DNA from: Bacillus gaemokensis
GTDB lineage: Bacteria > Bacillota > Bacilli > Bacillales > Bacillaceae_G
DNA length: 64,000 bases
Direction of reading: 5' to 3'
Assembly: GCF_001590835.1 (NCBI RefSeq)
Contig: NZ_LTAQ01000001.1
Span: forward strand, 545,989-609,988
A program made the translations under genes and the position numbers. This document shows positions 39,251 through 51,606 of the stretch, piece by piece. Below the pieces are notes generated by a model that worked only from the letters and a program-made list of their open reading frames with translations, was not told the origin of the DNA and ran no database searches. How positions within the stretch are numbered: position 1 is the stretch's first letter; every line of letters starts with the position of its first letter.

Positions 39251-40603
39251 TTACGCACTCGCTGATTCTTTTTTCACTTCTTCTTCAAGAACACGAACAA
39301 ATTGCGCTTCGTTATATGGATAACCAGCTTTTGTAATTTTCACTTTTACAAGCTTACCAATTAATTCTTCCGATCCTTCAAAGACAACTTTTAAATAATT
39401 GTCTGTGTAACCTACATATAAATCTTCACGTTCACCATCTTTAAAAGGCTCTTCAGGGATAATCTCAAGAACTTCACCTTCAAATTGAGAAGCGTATTCT
39501 TTCGCTAATTGATTTGATAATTCGATCAAACGATGAACACGATCATTTTTTACATCTTCAGGAATTTGATCTTCCATGCGTGCCGCAGGTGTTCCTGTAC
39601 GTTTTGAATAAGGGAAAACGTGCAATTCAGAGAAACGATTCTCTTTAATGAAATTATATGTTTCCATAAATTCTTCTTCTGTCTCACCTGGGAAACCAAC
39701 GATTACGTCTGAAGTAATTGCAAGTCCTGGTAACGCCTCTTTCAAACGATCTAAGCGCTCTTGGAAAAATTCCATCGTATATTTACGTCGCATACGTTTT
39801 AATACAGTGTTAGATCCAGATTGCAGAGGAATGTGCAAGTGACGCACAACTACTTCTGATTTATCTAATACTTCAATTACTTCGTCTGAAATTTGACTCG
39901 CTTCAATTGAAGAAATACGAAGACGCTTCAAACCATTTACCTGCGCTTCCATATCACGAAGCAATCCAGCTAAATTGTAAGTCTTCATATCTTCTCCGTA
40001 TCCACCTGTATGGATACCAGTTAAAACAATTTCTTTATATCCTGCATCCACTAATTGTTGTGCTTGGTGAATAACTTCTTTCCCGTCACGGGAACGCATT
40101 AAACCACGTGCCCAAGGAATGATACAGAACGTACAGAAGTTATTACAACCTTCTTGTATTTTTAAAGATGCTCGTGTACGGTCCGTGAAGTACGGTACAT
40201 CTAACTCTTCATACACACGTGTTTTCATAATGTTACGGACAGCATTGATTGGCTGACGTTCTTTACGGAATTCTTCAATATACCCTAACATTTTCTCACG
40301 ATCTTGCGTACCAACAACGATATCCACACCTGGAATCGCCATAATTTCTGCTGGAGACGTTTGTGCGTAACATCCTGTTACACAAATAACAGCGTCTGGA
40401 TTTTGACGTACAGCACGCCTAATAACTTGACGGCTTTTTTTATCTCCAGTATTTGTTACTGTACATGTATTAATGACATACACATCAGCTTTCTTTTCAT
40501 ATTCAGTTCTATCATAACCACCTTGTTTAAACAATTGCCAAATCGCTTCTGTTTCATAGTGGTTTACTTTACAACCTAACGTGTGGAACGCAACAGTTGT
40601 CAT
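39251..40603 (-). CDS. mtaB: tRNA t6A37 methylthiotransferase MtaB
   Basis: MtaB converts t6A to ms2t6A at position 37 of tRNAs reading ANN codons. The 450-residue protein has an N-terminal UPF0004 domain with cysteines in TLGCKVNHYE, VINTCTVT and VTGCYAQ for one 4Fe-4S cluster. The radical-SAM motif CNNFCTFC supplies the second, and a TRAM domain lies at the C-terminus. GGGGTGAT precedes the ATG, six bases after rsmE. Last gene of the heat-shock-linked operon, as yqeV in B. subtilis. Confidence 0.95.
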   Translation of the reverse strand: MTTVAFHTLGCKVNHYETEAIWQLFKQGGYDRTEYEKKADVYVINTCTVTNTGDKKSRQVIRRAVRQNPDAVICVTGCYAQTSPAEIMAIPGVDIVVGTQDREKMLGYIEEFRKERQPINAVRNIMKTRVYEELDVPYFTDRTRASLKIQEGCNNFCTFCIIPWARGLMRSRDGKEVIHQAQQLVDAGYKEIVLTGIHTGGYGEDMKTYNLAGLLRDMEAQVNGLKRLRISSIEASQISDEVIEVLDKSEVVVRHLHIPLQSGSNTVLKRMRRKYTMEFFQERLDRLKEALPGLAITSDVIVGFPGETEEEFMETYNFIKENRFSELHVFPYSKRTGTPAARMEDQIPEDVKNDRVHRLIELSNQLAKEYASQFEGEVLEIIPEEPFKDGEREDLYVGYTDNYLKVVFEGSEELIGKLVKVKITKAGYPYNEAQFVRVLEEEVKKESASA

Positions 40604-40609
40604 TGATCA

Positions 40610-41359
40610 TCACCCCATCAATTCAAAATGATAAGAAGCGGCACTTAATGCGTAAAGCGGCGCCGTTTCTGTTCTTAAAATCCTCGGTCCTAAACTACAT
40701 GGTATAAATTTATGTTCACGCAGCGTAGAAATTTCTTCCTCTGATAATCCACCTTCTGGGCCAAATACAATCAATAGTTTTTGACCAAGCTCAATTGTCG
40801 ATAAAGCTTTCGCAAAATTAGCTTTTTCACCTTGCTTTGCTTCTTCTTCATATGCAACAAGACAAACATCATACTCACTGCTCATTGCAAGCAATTGTTT
40901 AAATGATACAGGGGCGTGTACATTTGGAATTTCACTTCTATGCGATTGTTCCGCTGCTTCTTTCACAATTTTTCTCAAACGCTCAACTTTTTTATCTGCT
41001 TTTTTTGCATCCCATTTTACGATAGAACGAGACGCTTGAAATGGTAAGAATGCAGCTGCCCCAAGCTCAGTTCCTTTTTGAAAAATTAACTCTAGCTTGT
41101 CTCCTTTTGGCAGTCCACTTGCAATCGTCACGAACACTGGCAGTTCACTTGACGTCTCTATCCATTCTACAATAGTACTATCCACAAATTCACTGGTAAT
41201 TTCAGCAATTGTACACTGCGCTGTTTTTCCGTTTACACAGCAATAAATGTGATCACCAGCTGACATTCGCATCACCCTTGCAATATGATGTACATCATCA
41301 CCTACAATACGAATACTTGCATCATTTACATATTTCTCTTCTACAAAATAACGTTGCAT
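40610..41359 (-). CDS. rsmE: 16S rRNA (uracil-1498-N3)-methyltransferase RsmE
   Basis: RsmE methylates U1498 of 16S rRNA. The 249-residue protein has a PUA-like N-terminal domain and a C-terminal SPOUT fold. The SAM-binding knot motifs are LLIVFGPEGGLSEEEI and SLGPRILRTETAPLYALS. AAGGTGATGAG precedes the ATG. A long hairpin (41377-41420) lies directly upstream in the rsmE-prmA gap. Confidence 0.95.
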   Translation of the reverse strand: MQRYFVEEKYVNDASIRIVGDDVHHIARVMRMSAGDHIYCCVNGKTAQCTIAEITSEFVDSTIVEWIETSSELPVFVTIASGLPKGDKLELIFQKGTELGAAAFLPFQASRSIVKWDAKKADKKVERLRKIVKEAAEQSHRSEIPNVHAPVSFKQLLAMSSEYDVCLVAYEEEAKQGEKANFAKALSTIELGQKLLIVFGPEGGLSEEEISTLREHKFIPCSLGPRILRTETAPLYALSAASYHFELMG

Positions 41360-41376
41360 CTCATCACCTTAGTAGA

Positions 41377-41420
41377 GTTTCGTTCCTTTCGTAAGTCCTC
41401 ACTTACGAAAAGAACGAAAC
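41377..41420. other. 19-bp hairpin in the prmA-rsmE gap
   Basis: 41377-41395 pairs with 41402-41420 at 18 of 19 positions around a six-base loop. No T-run follows on the minus strand; the stem ends about a dozen bases before the rsmE ribosome site. Likely an mRNA processing or stability element, or a degenerate repeat. Confidence 0.65.
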
Positions 41421-41505
41421 GTTATCATTTTAATATAACAAACGGCAAGTCCCTCACTTCCTATAGCGAGAGACTCTTCCGTTCCTTATAAACATAAATT
41501 ATATA

Positions 41506-42444
41506 TTACGCATTTCGCGCAATGATTGCTACCCAATCTTCCATTCTTAACACTTCTTCAATTGTAAATCCAGCTTTTTCTAGTGCCTCAGAAATCACTT
41601 TTTCTTTTGCTTCAATAATACCAGATGTAATAAATAGTCCACCCTGCTTTACAACTCTTGCTGCATCTTCAGGGAACAGAAGGATAATTTCTGCAAGTAA
41701 ATTCGCTACAATCAAGTCTACTGGGCCTTCAATACCTTCTAATAAACTATTTTGCCCGACAGATACGACATCATCTGTTTTATTTAAACGCACGTTCATT
41801 TCGGCACTTTCAACTGCAACTGGATCTAGATCATAAGCCTGAATAGATGCTGCGCCTAACTTCGCCGCAGCAATACTTAATACACCAGAACCTGTTCCAA
41901 CATCAATTACTGTATCTCCTTGCTGAACTGTTTTCTCTAATGCACGAATACACATTGTTGTTGTAGGATGTGTTCCTGTACCAAATGCCATTCCTGGATC
42001 TAATTCAATAATTTTTTCATCTGGAGAAGAAGGTGTGTACTCTTCCCAAGTTGGCACAATTGTGAATGTATCAGAAATTTGAACTGGATGATAATACTTT
42101 TTCCAAGCAGTAGCCCAATCTTCTTCATCAACTTCGTTAATGGTAATGTTTCCCGTACCAATTTCGATGTCGTAAGATGGAAGTACATCAATAGATGATT
42201 TTACACTTGCAACTGTTTCGTGTAAAGAATCCGTTTGTGGGAAGTATGCTTTTATTAACACGCCATCCTCTGGGTATTCAGCTGGATTAAGCGCATAAAT
42301 TTCACCATACTGTTGCTCACGCTCTTTTGTTAACTCTGCCGGATCTTCAATTGCTACACCACTAGCGCCTGCTTCGTGCAAAATATGAGAGACTGCCTCT
42401 ACTGCTTCCTCTGTTGTATGAATACTAATTTCTGACCATTTCAC
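41506..42444 (-). CDS. prmA: Ribosomal protein L11 methyltransferase PrmA
   Basis: PrmA methylates ribosomal protein L11. The 312-residue protein has an N-terminal L11-binding domain and a Rossmann-type methyltransferase domain with [18 protein letters not shown] (about 178-195) and the catalytic-loop motif VANLLAEII. The start is GTG at 42444, ten bases after GGAG. It follows dnaJ by 28 bases, as yqeT does in B. subtilis. Confidence 0.95.
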   Translation of the reverse strand: MKWSEISIHTTEEAVEAVSHILHEAGASGVAIEDPAELTKEREQQYGEIYALNPAEYPEDGVLIKAYFPQTDSLHETVASVKSSIDVLPSYDIEIGTGNITINEVDEEDWATAWKKYYHPVQISDTFTIVPTWEEYTPSSPDEKIIELDPGMAFGTGTHPTTTMCIRALEKTVQQGDTVIDVGTGSGVLSIAAAKLGAASIQAYDLDPVAVESAEMNVRLNKTDDVVSVGQNSLLEGIEGPVDLIVANLLAEIILLFPEDAARVVKQGGLFITSGIIEAKEKVISEALEKAGFTIEEVLRMEDWVAIIARNA

Positions 42445-42472
42445 AATTTACCAACTCCATTTTTTATTTCCA

Positions 42473-43576
42473 TTATTCCCCTTTAAAAGCTCGTTTAAGC
42501 TTTCCAAATAGGCTATCATCTTGATCTTCTTGTCCCGCAAATTCACGCAATAATTCTTTTTGATGTGACGTTAATTTCTTTGGCACAACAACACGAATCA
42601 CTACGTATTGATCCCCTTGACCATATCCGCGTACATTTGGAGCCCCTTTTCCTTTTAAGCGGAATTCTGTTCCCGTTTGTGTTCCTGCTGGAATTTTCAA
42701 TTTCACCTTCCCGTGAACAGTTGGAACTTCCACTTCAGCGCCAAGTGCTACTTGCGTAAACGTTAATGGCATTTCACAAATAATGTGATCACCATCACGC
42801 TCAAAGAACTCATGATTTCTAACTTGAACAACAACGTATAAATCACCTGCCGGTCCTCCATTTACACCCGCTTCACCTTTACCAGTAACACGGATTTGTT
42901 GACCGTTATCAATACCTGCTGGAATTTTAACGTTAATTTTTTTACGTTTACGCACTTTTCCAGAGCCATGGCATGTTGTACATTTCTCTTTAATCATTTG
43001 TCCTGTTCCTGAACAGTGATTACAAGCTTGACGGTTTACAATACGACCAAACGGTGTATTTTGTTCGACACTCACTTGCCCTGTTCCTGAACAATGTTTA
43101 CATGTTTCTTTTGAAGTTCCTGGTTTCGCACCGTTGCCATGACATGTATCACAAGGGTCTTCTACCGGAATTTCAACGTTTAATTCCTTACCAAAAATAG
43201 CTTCTTCAAAATTTAAAGTAACTTGATATTGTAAGTCAGCACCTTGGCGCGGTGCATTTGGATCACGACGTCGACCGCCACCTCCGCCAAAGAACGAGCT
43301 AAAGATATCTTCAAATCCGAAGCCACCACCAAAGTCTCCGCCGCCGAATCCTTGATTTGGATCAGCATGACCAAACTGATCGTACTGCGCTCGTTTTTGA
43401 TCATCACTTAAAACTTCGTATGCTTCTTGTACTTCTTTAAACTTTTCAATTGCATTTGCTTCTTTACTCACGTCTGGATGATATTTCTTAGCCAAACGAC
43501 GGTATGCTTTTTTAATTTCATCTTTTGAAGCACCCTTGCTAAGACCGAGCACCTCATAATAATCTCGTTTATTCAT
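42473..43576 (-). CDS. dnaJ: Chaperone DnaJ
   Basis: DnaJ delivers unfolded proteins to DnaK and stimulates its ATPase. The 367-residue protein has the J domain (1-70, with HPD in KKYHPDVS), a short Gly/Phe linker, four CxxCxGxG zinc repeats ([32 protein letters not shown]) and the substrate-binding C-terminal domain. The ATG at 43576 is chosen because the extension to 43621 is not DnaJ-like. A terminator hairpin separates it from dnaK. Confidence 0.96.
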   Translation of the reverse strand: MNKRDYYEVLGLSKGASKDEIKKAYRRLAKKYHPDVSKEANAIEKFKEVQEAYEVLSDDQKRAQYDQFGHADPNQGFGGGDFGGGFGFEDIFSSFFGGGGGRRRDPNAPRQGADLQYQVTLNFEEAIFGKELNVEIPVEDPCDTCHGNGAKPGTSKETCKHCSGTGQVSVEQNTPFGRIVNRQACNHCSGTGQMIKEKCTTCHGSGKVRKRKKINVKIPAGIDNGQQIRVTGKGEAGVNGGPAGDLYVVVQVRNHEFFERDGDHIICEMPLTFTQVALGAEVEVPTVHGKVKLKIPAGTQTGTEFRLKGKGAPNVRGYGQGDQYVVIRVVVPKKLTSHQKELLREFAGQEDQDDSLFGKLKRAFKGE

Positions 43577-43732
43577 AAATTTGTAACCCCCGAATCTTTC
43601 ACATAAACGTAATTTTACCACCGAAAGAAAGTGCTTTGCAACAAAGTTTCCTCACTTATCAGTATGCAAAGTGAAAAACTTAAGACCTCCATATAAAAGC
43701 CTTAACCACTACTAGACCTTTCCTCATTCGTG

Positions 43733-43772
43733 AAAAAAGCCAAAGCCAAGGCACGCTTGACTTTGACTTTTT
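43733..43772 (-). terminator. Terminator between dnaK and dnaJ
   Basis: A 17-18-bp stem (43733-43750 with 43756-43772) has two mismatches that become G-U pairs in minus-strand RNA. It ends in a T6 run. It begins 24 bases past the dnaK stop, so transcription into dnaJ is probably partial or uses another promoter. Confidence 0.8.
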
Positions 43773-43796
43773 GTCATCTTACTTATTTCGTTTTAC

Positions 43797-46228
<2,432 letters not shown>

Positions 46229-46337
46229 AACTTTCACCTCCTTAAAAAGTACCAGGACTCACAAGAAGCATGAGCACCCAAGTATTTTTTTATGTTACAC
46301 ACCCGCAATGAAAATGTTCACCGCTTGGGCGAATTTA

Positions 46338-47369
46338 TTATTTTGATTTATAAAATCCATTTAGACCACCTGTAAATTGTCTTGTAAACAATTGTAACAA
46401 ACTAATCACCCGAGAGTATTGCATTCTTGTCGGACCTAAAATGGCAATTGTTCCAAGCTGTTCTTCACCAATTGAATATGTTGCAGAAATTAAACTGCAA
46501 TCTTCCATCGCTGTTGAAGTATTTTCACGACCAATTTTCACTTGAATTCCAACTTGTTTATTACGTAAAATATCGTAAAATTCAGCTTCGTTATCAATCA
46601 TTGTCAGCAAGGAGCGTACCTTTTGGATGTCATGAAACTCCGGCTGCGAAAGCATATTTGCTTTCCCACCAAAGTATATCTTTTCCGACAAAGGAACTTG
46701 AAATGTACCATCCAACATTTTTATCGCACTATCATAATTGTGGACATATTGGCGCAGTACTGTCACAATTTCTTTTAAAATTTTATTATGCAGTTCTGCC
46801 ATTGGTACACCAGATAACTTCTCGTTTAAAATATTAACCATTTTTTCTAAATCTGATAAATCAACAGATTCCGGAACGGTAATCGTTTTGCTTTGTACAT
46901 GCCCTGTATCCGTTACAATAATCGCAACCGCTGTTTGCTGATCAAGTGGAACAATCTGTACATTTTTCAATTTATTTGTACCCACCTTCGGCCCAAGAAC
47001 AATTGCCGTATAGTTTGTGAGTTCTGATAAAATCTGAGCAGATTGCTGTGCAACTTTTTCTGCTTCAAAAATCCTTTCAGCAAATAAATCTTTAATCTGT
47101 ACAATGTCCTCGTTTGGTAAATGTTGAGGCGCTAAAAGATGGTCCACATAAAATCGATAGCCTTTCTCCGAAGGAACACGTCCAGAAGAACTATGCGTCT
47201 TTTCAATAAACCCTAACTCTTCTAAATCAGCCATTTCATTTCGGATAGTAGCTGAACTAAATGTAATTTCATCTTTCTTAGCCAATGTTCTTGATCCAAC
47301 AGGTTGTGCTGACCCAATAAAGTCATCAATAATTGTTTGTAAAATTAAGAGCTGACGTTCCGTAAGCAT
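46338..47369 (-). CDS. hrcA: Heat-inducible repressor HrcA
   Basis: HrcA binds CIRCE elements and represses chaperone operons; its activity depends on GroEL. The 343-residue protein has an N-terminal winged helix ([18 protein letters not shown], then [31 protein letters not shown] region) and the HrcA dimer domain ending in [28 protein letters not shown] precedes the ATG. A single CIRCE at 47386 indicates autoregulation of the whole operon. Confidence 0.96.
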   Translation of the reverse strand: MLTERQLLILQTIIDDFIGSAQPVGSRTLAKKDEITFSSATIRNEMADLEELGFIEKTHSSSGRVPSEKGYRFYVDHLLAPQHLPNEDIVQIKDLFAERIFEAEKVAQQSAQILSELTNYTAIVLGPKVGTNKLKNVQIVPLDQQTAVAIIVTDTGHVQSKTITVPESVDLSDLEKMVNILNEKLSGVPMAELHNKILKEIVTVLRQYVHNYDSAIKMLDGTFQVPLSEKIYFGGKANMLSQPEFHDIQKVRSLLTMIDNEAEFYDILRNKQVGIQVKIGRENTSTAMEDCSLISATYSIGEEQLGTIAILGPTRMQYSRVISLLQLFTRQFTGGLNGFYKSK

Positions 47370-47385
47370 CTCATCATCACCTCTG

Positions 47386-47412
47386 TTAGCACTCTTTGTC
47401 TTCGAGTGCTAA
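47386..47412. promoter_or_regulatory. CIRCE element (HrcA operator)
   Basis: TTAGCACTC-N9-GAGTGCTAA, a perfect match to the CIRCE consensus, lies 17 bases upstream of the hrcA ATG. Promoter-like TTGACA and TGTCAA hexamers lie just upstream on the minus strand (47430-47455). Confidence 0.98.
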
Positions 47413-47502
47413 ATCTATTAATAACTTACCAAAATTGACATTGAATTGTCAACGGAAACGTCACGAAATAGAGAAACTTTTTCATACCTACTAGACATTT
47501 AA

Positions 47503-48642
47503 TTAATCCATTAAGAATGATTGGAATACTTCATTCCCCAACAATTTACCTTGCCTTGTCAAACAAACATGCTTTTCTTTATCCTGAAGCAATCCATGTT
47601 CCTTATTAGATAACAACTGCTTTGCAAAAATCTCATCCATTTCTACTCCAAATTTCTTTTGAAATTCCAGTTTAGAAACGCCATTTGTTTTCCGAAGCCC
47701 TAAAAATAGCTCTTCTTCCATTCTTTCTTTGATCGTCACTTCATGGACATCTAAGTAAGGAAAACCAGTCTCATCAATTTTAGAAAAATATTGTTTTAGC
47801 GGACCAACATTTTGAATTCGTTCTCCATTTACATAGCTATGGGCACCAGCTCCAAACCCATAATACTGTTCATTATTCCAGTATGTGAGATTATGTCTAC
47901 TTTCATAGCCTTCTTTTGAAAAATTACTAATTTCATACTGATGGTAACCATGCTTTTCCATCTCATCCATTACCATTTCATACATTTTCGCTTCATGATC
48001 TTCCCCTGGAAGTCTTAATTTTCCTTTGTTCATTAAATTATAAAAAACCGTCTTCGGCTCAACGATCAAGGAGTATGCAGAAAAATGCTGAACACCAAGT
48101 GTAAAAGCAATGTCTAATGTTTCTTTCACATCTTCTATCGTTTGCCCTGGCAGTGCATAAATTAAATCCACATTAATATTTGTGAGGCCCACTTCCTGCG
48201 CTTCACGAATCGCTACAAATGCATCTTCTCTCGTATGCTTACGTCCAATTTTCTCTAGCAACTCGTCACGGAACGTTTGCACACCGAAACTAATCCGATT
48301 TACACCACCTTCTAACAATAGGTTTAGCTTCTCTTTTGGTAAGTCTCCGGGATTTGCTTCAAAAGTTAATTCACAATTTGGAGCAAATGGGCGCAAACGA
48401 CGATTAATAATAGCAAGCAACTCTTTTGTCTGCTCCATATTTAGCGCCGTTGGTGTTCCGCCCCCAACAAAAATCGTTTTCATATTTTCAAATGGTACCT
48501 TTTGCACCGTATTTATTATTTCTTTCTCTAAGTACTGTAAATATTGATCAACAGGCTGACGTTCAATAAATACTTTATTAAAATCACAATAGTGACAAAT
48601 ATGCTGACAAAACGGAATATGAATATATGCAGCTTGTACCAA
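47503..48642 (-). CDS. hemW: Radical-SAM haem chaperone HemW
   Basis: HemW is the radical-SAM relative of coproporphyrinogen dehydrogenase that carries haem. The 379-residue protein has the CxxxCxxC motif C12, C16, C19 (FCQHICHYCDF) without the extra cysteine of true HemN, FVGGGTPTAL and the C-terminal HemN domain. The start is TTG at 48642, six bases after GTAGGAG. Located between hrcA and lepA like yqeR, but here separated from lepA by an HxlR regulator. Confidence 0.92.
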   Translation of the reverse strand: MVQAAYIHIPFCQHICHYCDFNKVFIERQPVDQYLQYLEKEIINTVQKVPFENMKTIFVGGGTPTALNMEQTKELLAIINRRLRPFAPNCELTFEANPGDLPKEKLNLLLEGGVNRISFGVQTFRDELLEKIGRKHTREDAFVAIREAQEVGLTNINVDLIYALPGQTIEDVKETLDIAFTLGVQHFSAYSLIVEPKTVFYNLMNKGKLRLPGEDHEAKMYEMVMDEMEKHGYHQYEISNFSKEGYESRHNLTYWNNEQYYGFGAGAHSYVNGERIQNVGPLKQYFSKIDETGFPYLDVHEVTIKERMEEELFLGLRKTNGVSKLEFQKKFGVEMDEIFAKQLLSNKEHGLLQDKEKHVCLTRQGKLLGNEVFQSFLMD

Positions 48643-48671
48643 ACTATACTCCTACCTTTCTAAAAAGAAAA

Positions 48672-48688
48672 CCTCCGCACTTCGGAGG
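48672..48688 (-). terminator. Terminator of the HxlR regulator gene
   Basis: CCTCCG (48672-48677) pairs with CGGAGG (48683-48688); the minus strand then reads TTTTCTTTTTA. Five bases past the stop codon. Confidence 0.8.
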
Positions 48689-48693
48689 CTCCT

Positions 48694-49068
48694 TTACTTC
48701 TGTAACGTGTTACGAATTTGTTCCATTCGCATTTTTCCCCAATCATACATCATTTCGACGATTGGTAAAAGTGTCATGCCTAGTTCCGTCATAAAGTACT
48801 CTACACGCGGAGGTACTTCCGGATATACTGTCCGGCCAATGATTCCATCTTCCGCTAACTCTTTCAATTGATTCGATAAAACTTTATGAGAAATGTTCGG
48901 GAATAGTCGTTGCAACTCACTAAAACGATGTGGTCCTTCGACCCCTAAATGCCATAGGATTACAACTTTCCACTTCCCACTAAGAATAGAAAGTGTCAGT
49001 TCCTTTTCACAATTAAAATTTCCATTTTGTATTTTTTCTTGAATATCTTTTCTAATGTTTTCAGACAT
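48694..49068 (-). CDS. HxlR-family transcriptional regulator
   Basis: The 124-residue protein is a single winged-helix HxlR domain. It has the N-terminal cysteine (NCEKELTLSILSGKWKVVILWHLG), the recognition helix (SHKVLSNQLKELAEDGII) and the wing YPEVPPRVEY. Many family members (HxlR, YodB) sense aldehydes, quinones or thiol stress through this cysteine, but the signal and targets here are unknown. ATG at 49068 with AGGAG seven bases upstream. It has its own terminator and is inserted between hemW and lepA. Confidence 0.9.
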   Translation of the reverse strand: MSENIRKDIQEKIQNGNFNCEKELTLSILSGKWKVVILWHLGVEGPHRFSELQRLFPNISHKVLSNQLKELAEDGIIGRTVYPEVPPRVEYFMTELGMTLLPIVEMMYDWGKMRMEQIRNTLQK

Positions 49069-49180
49069 CAATAGTCTCCTAACTCTATATCAATGGTTAC
49101 TGTTGTTTCTAGCAATAAAAAGTTTCTTCACTATTGTAAATGAGAGATGCGAAGATGTCTAAAAAAGTAATCATACACAC

Positions 49181-49210
49181 AAAAAGAAGCCGTACAAACG
49201 GCTTCTTTTT
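49181..49210. terminator. Terminator of lepA
   Basis: AAAAAGAAGCCGT (49181-49193) pairs perfectly with 49198-49210 around ACAA, with T/A runs on both sides. Confidence 0.88.
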
Positions 49211-49212
49211 TA

Positions 49213-51036
49213 TTAATTATCATCCATTTTCAATACAGCCATGAATGCTTCTTGTGGTACTTCTACAGAACCAACAGACTTCATACGTTTTTTACCTTCT
49301 TTTTGTTTATCAAGAAGTTTACGTTTACGAGAAATGTCACCGCCGTAACATTTTGCAAGTACGTTTTTACGCATCGCTTTAATTGTAGAACGCGCTACAA
49401 CTTTGTTCCCAATTGTCGCCTGGATCGGCACTTCGAATTGTTGTCTCGGAATTAATTCTTTTAATTTTTCTACGATTACTTTACCACGATCATACGCTGA
49501 ATCACGATGCACAATGAAAGATAAAGCATCGACTTGTTCATTATTTAATAAAATATCCATCTTCACCAGTCTAGATGGTTTGTAGCCGATTAACTCGTAA
49601 TCAAATGACGCATAGCCTTTCGTATTAGACTTCAATTGATCAAAGAAGTCATATACGATTTCAGAAAGTGGGATCTCATATGTTAACGTAACACGTGTTT
49701 CATCTAAGTATTGCATATCAAGGAATGTACCACGTTTACCTTGGCAAATTTCCATTACAGCCCCAACGTAATCATTTGGAACCATAATTGTCGCTTTTAC
49801 AAATGGTTCTTCCACACGATCGATCGCTTGAGGATCTGGCATATTAGATGGGTTATCTACAATCATATCCTCTCCATTCGTTAAATACACTTTGTAAATA
49901 ACGCTTGGCGCTGTTGTAATTAAGTCAATCTTAAATTCACGTTCAATACGTTCTTGAATGATTTCCATGTGAAGTAAACCTAGGAATCCACAACGGAAAC
50001 CGAATCCTAATGCTTGAGATGTTTCAGGTTCAAATTCAAGAGCCGAATCATTTAATTCCAGTTTTTCTAACGCATCGCGTAAATCGTTATAACGTGCAGA
50101 ATCAATTGGATATAAACCACAGAATACCATTGGATTTAATTTACGATAACCTGGTAACGGTTCTGCTGCTGGACGTTTCGCATGTGTGATTGTATCACCA
50201 ACACGCGTGTCTCCCACGTTTTTAATAGATGCTGCTAAGAATCCTACATCACCTACTGTTAATTCTTCTCGTTGCGTTGTTTTCGGTGTGAATACACCTA
50301 CTTCTGTTACTTCAAACTCTTTACCAGTTGCCATCATACGTACTTTATCGCCGACTTTTACTGTACCGTTTACAACACGGATATACGCAATTACGCCGCG
50401 GTATGGGTCATATAAAGAGTCAAAAATCATACATTGTAACGGCTCTTCAGAATCTCCTGATGGAGCTGGTACTTTTTCAACGATTTGTTCTAAAATGTCT
50501 TCAATACCAATCCCAGCTTTCGCTGAAGCAAGTACAGCTTCTGATGCATCTAAACCAATTACGTCTTCTACTTCTTGACGAACACGTTCTGGGTCAGCAC
50601 TCGGTAAATCAATTTTATTAATAACCGGTAAAATTTCTAAATTATTATCAAGCGCTAAATATACGTTTGCTAATGTTTGCGCCTCGATTCCTTGTGCTGC
50701 ATCGACAACAAGGATTGCACCTTCACAAGCCGCTAAACTACGAGATACTTCGTACGTAAAGTCGACATGTCCTGGTGTATCGATTAAATGAAGAGTATAT
50801 TCTTCGCCGTTTTTTGCTGTATACGTTAATTGAACTGCATTTAATTTAATTGTAATGCCACGCTCACGCTCTAAATCCATAGAGTCAAGTAATTGAGCTT
50901 TCATTTCGCGTTGTGTTAACGCGTTTGTTTTCTCCAAAATACGGTCTGCTAACGTTGATTTTCCGTGATCAATGTGAGCAATGATGGAGAAGTTACGAAT
51001 GTTAGACTGCCTTTTTGCTCTTTCTTCTTTATTCAT
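49213..51036 (-). CDS. lepA: Elongation factor 4 LepA
   Basis: LepA is a ribosome-bound GTPase implicated in back-translocation and 30S biogenesis. The 607-residue protein has G1 AHIDHGKST at 20-28, G3 DTPGH at 86-90 and [10 protein letters not shown], then EF-G-like domains. The LepA-specific C-terminal domain ends in [31 protein letters not shown] precedes the ATG. Alone in its transcription unit. Confidence 0.97.
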   Translation of the reverse strand: MNKEERAKRQSNIRNFSIIAHIDHGKSTLADRILEKTNALTQREMKAQLLDSMDLERERGITIKLNAVQLTYTAKNGEEYTLHLIDTPGHVDFTYEVSRSLAACEGAILVVDAAQGIEAQTLANVYLALDNNLEILPVINKIDLPSADPERVRQEVEDVIGLDASEAVLASAKAGIGIEDILEQIVEKVPAPSGDSEEPLQCMIFDSLYDPYRGVIAYIRVVNGTVKVGDKVRMMATGKEFEVTEVGVFTPKTTQREELTVGDVGFLAASIKNVGDTRVGDTITHAKRPAAEPLPGYRKLNPMVFCGLYPIDSARYNDLRDALEKLELNDSALEFEPETSQALGFGFRCGFLGLLHMEIIQERIEREFKIDLITTAPSVIYKVYLTNGEDMIVDNPSNMPDPQAIDRVEEPFVKATIMVPNDYVGAVMEICQGKRGTFLDMQYLDETRVTLTYEIPLSEIVYDFFDQLKSNTKGYASFDYELIGYKPSRLVKMDILLNNEQVDALSFIVHRDSAYDRGKVIVEKLKELIPRQQFEVPIQATIGNKVVARSTIKAMRKNVLAKCYGGDISRKRKLLDKQKEGKKRMKSVGSVEVPQEAFMAVLKMDDN

Positions 51037-51195
51037 CTATGTTCTCAACTCCTAATAGTCTCGCCAATATACACTAGCACTGATTATATCAATAGAGCAG
51101 CAAAGATTCAATGAAAACTCGTGCCGCTTGCAAGACAAATCATCTTATCTTTATCTTATGCGAGCAAAAAACAAGAGACAAACCTTTTTCTAACA

Positions 51196-51235
51196 AAAAA
51201 TAGTTGTCTTAAAAAAACATAAGACAACCATTTTT
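51196..51235 (-). terminator. Terminator of gpr-yqxA
   Basis: 51196-51210 pairs with 51221-51235 with one G-U position; a T-run follows on the minus strand. It touches the yqxA stop codon. Confidence 0.75.
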
Positions 51236-51588
51236 CATCCTTCTAGTTGGATAAAAATTTCTTTTATTTTCCCAATTACTATATCAGTGCCGAATTTGGC
51301 AACGTTTCGAGTGAATTCCGTAATCCCCCTTCCCGCCGCTTCTACAACATTAAAACTTCTAAGATTTTCTAACGTTTTTTGTTTTTCATGAGCGGAAAAT
51401 GTCTCTCCTAAAATCTCCATCTCAACATTTGAGTTCTTCGTCCCCGTCATATGAGCAATTTGTTCATATGTTGGTTGGCGATATCCCTTCATGCTTTTCA
51501 AACCGTGGTTAGCGATCCAAATCCCAATCAACATCATAAACAAAAACAAAATAACACCACTTATACACTGGAGCGCAAATCGACTCAA
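51235..51588 (-). CDS. yqxA: YqxA-family protein (DUF3679)
   Basis: The 117-residue protein has one N-terminal membrane segment (about 8-27) and an external domain with MKGYRQPTYEQIAHMTG, the YqxA family layout. Function is unknown. The start is TTG at 51588, nine bases after GAGGAG, which follows the gpr stop directly, so it is coupled to gpr. In B. subtilis spoIIP lies between gpr and yqxA; here it does not. Confidence 0.82.
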   Translation of the reverse strand: MSRFALQCISGVILFLFMMLIGIWIANHGLKSMKGYRQPTYEQIAHMTGTKNSNVEMEILGETFSAHEKQKTLENLRSFNVVEAAGRGITEFTRNVAKFGTDIVIGKIKEIFIQLEG

Positions 51589-51606
51589 CTGTCTTCGCTC
51601 CTCTCA

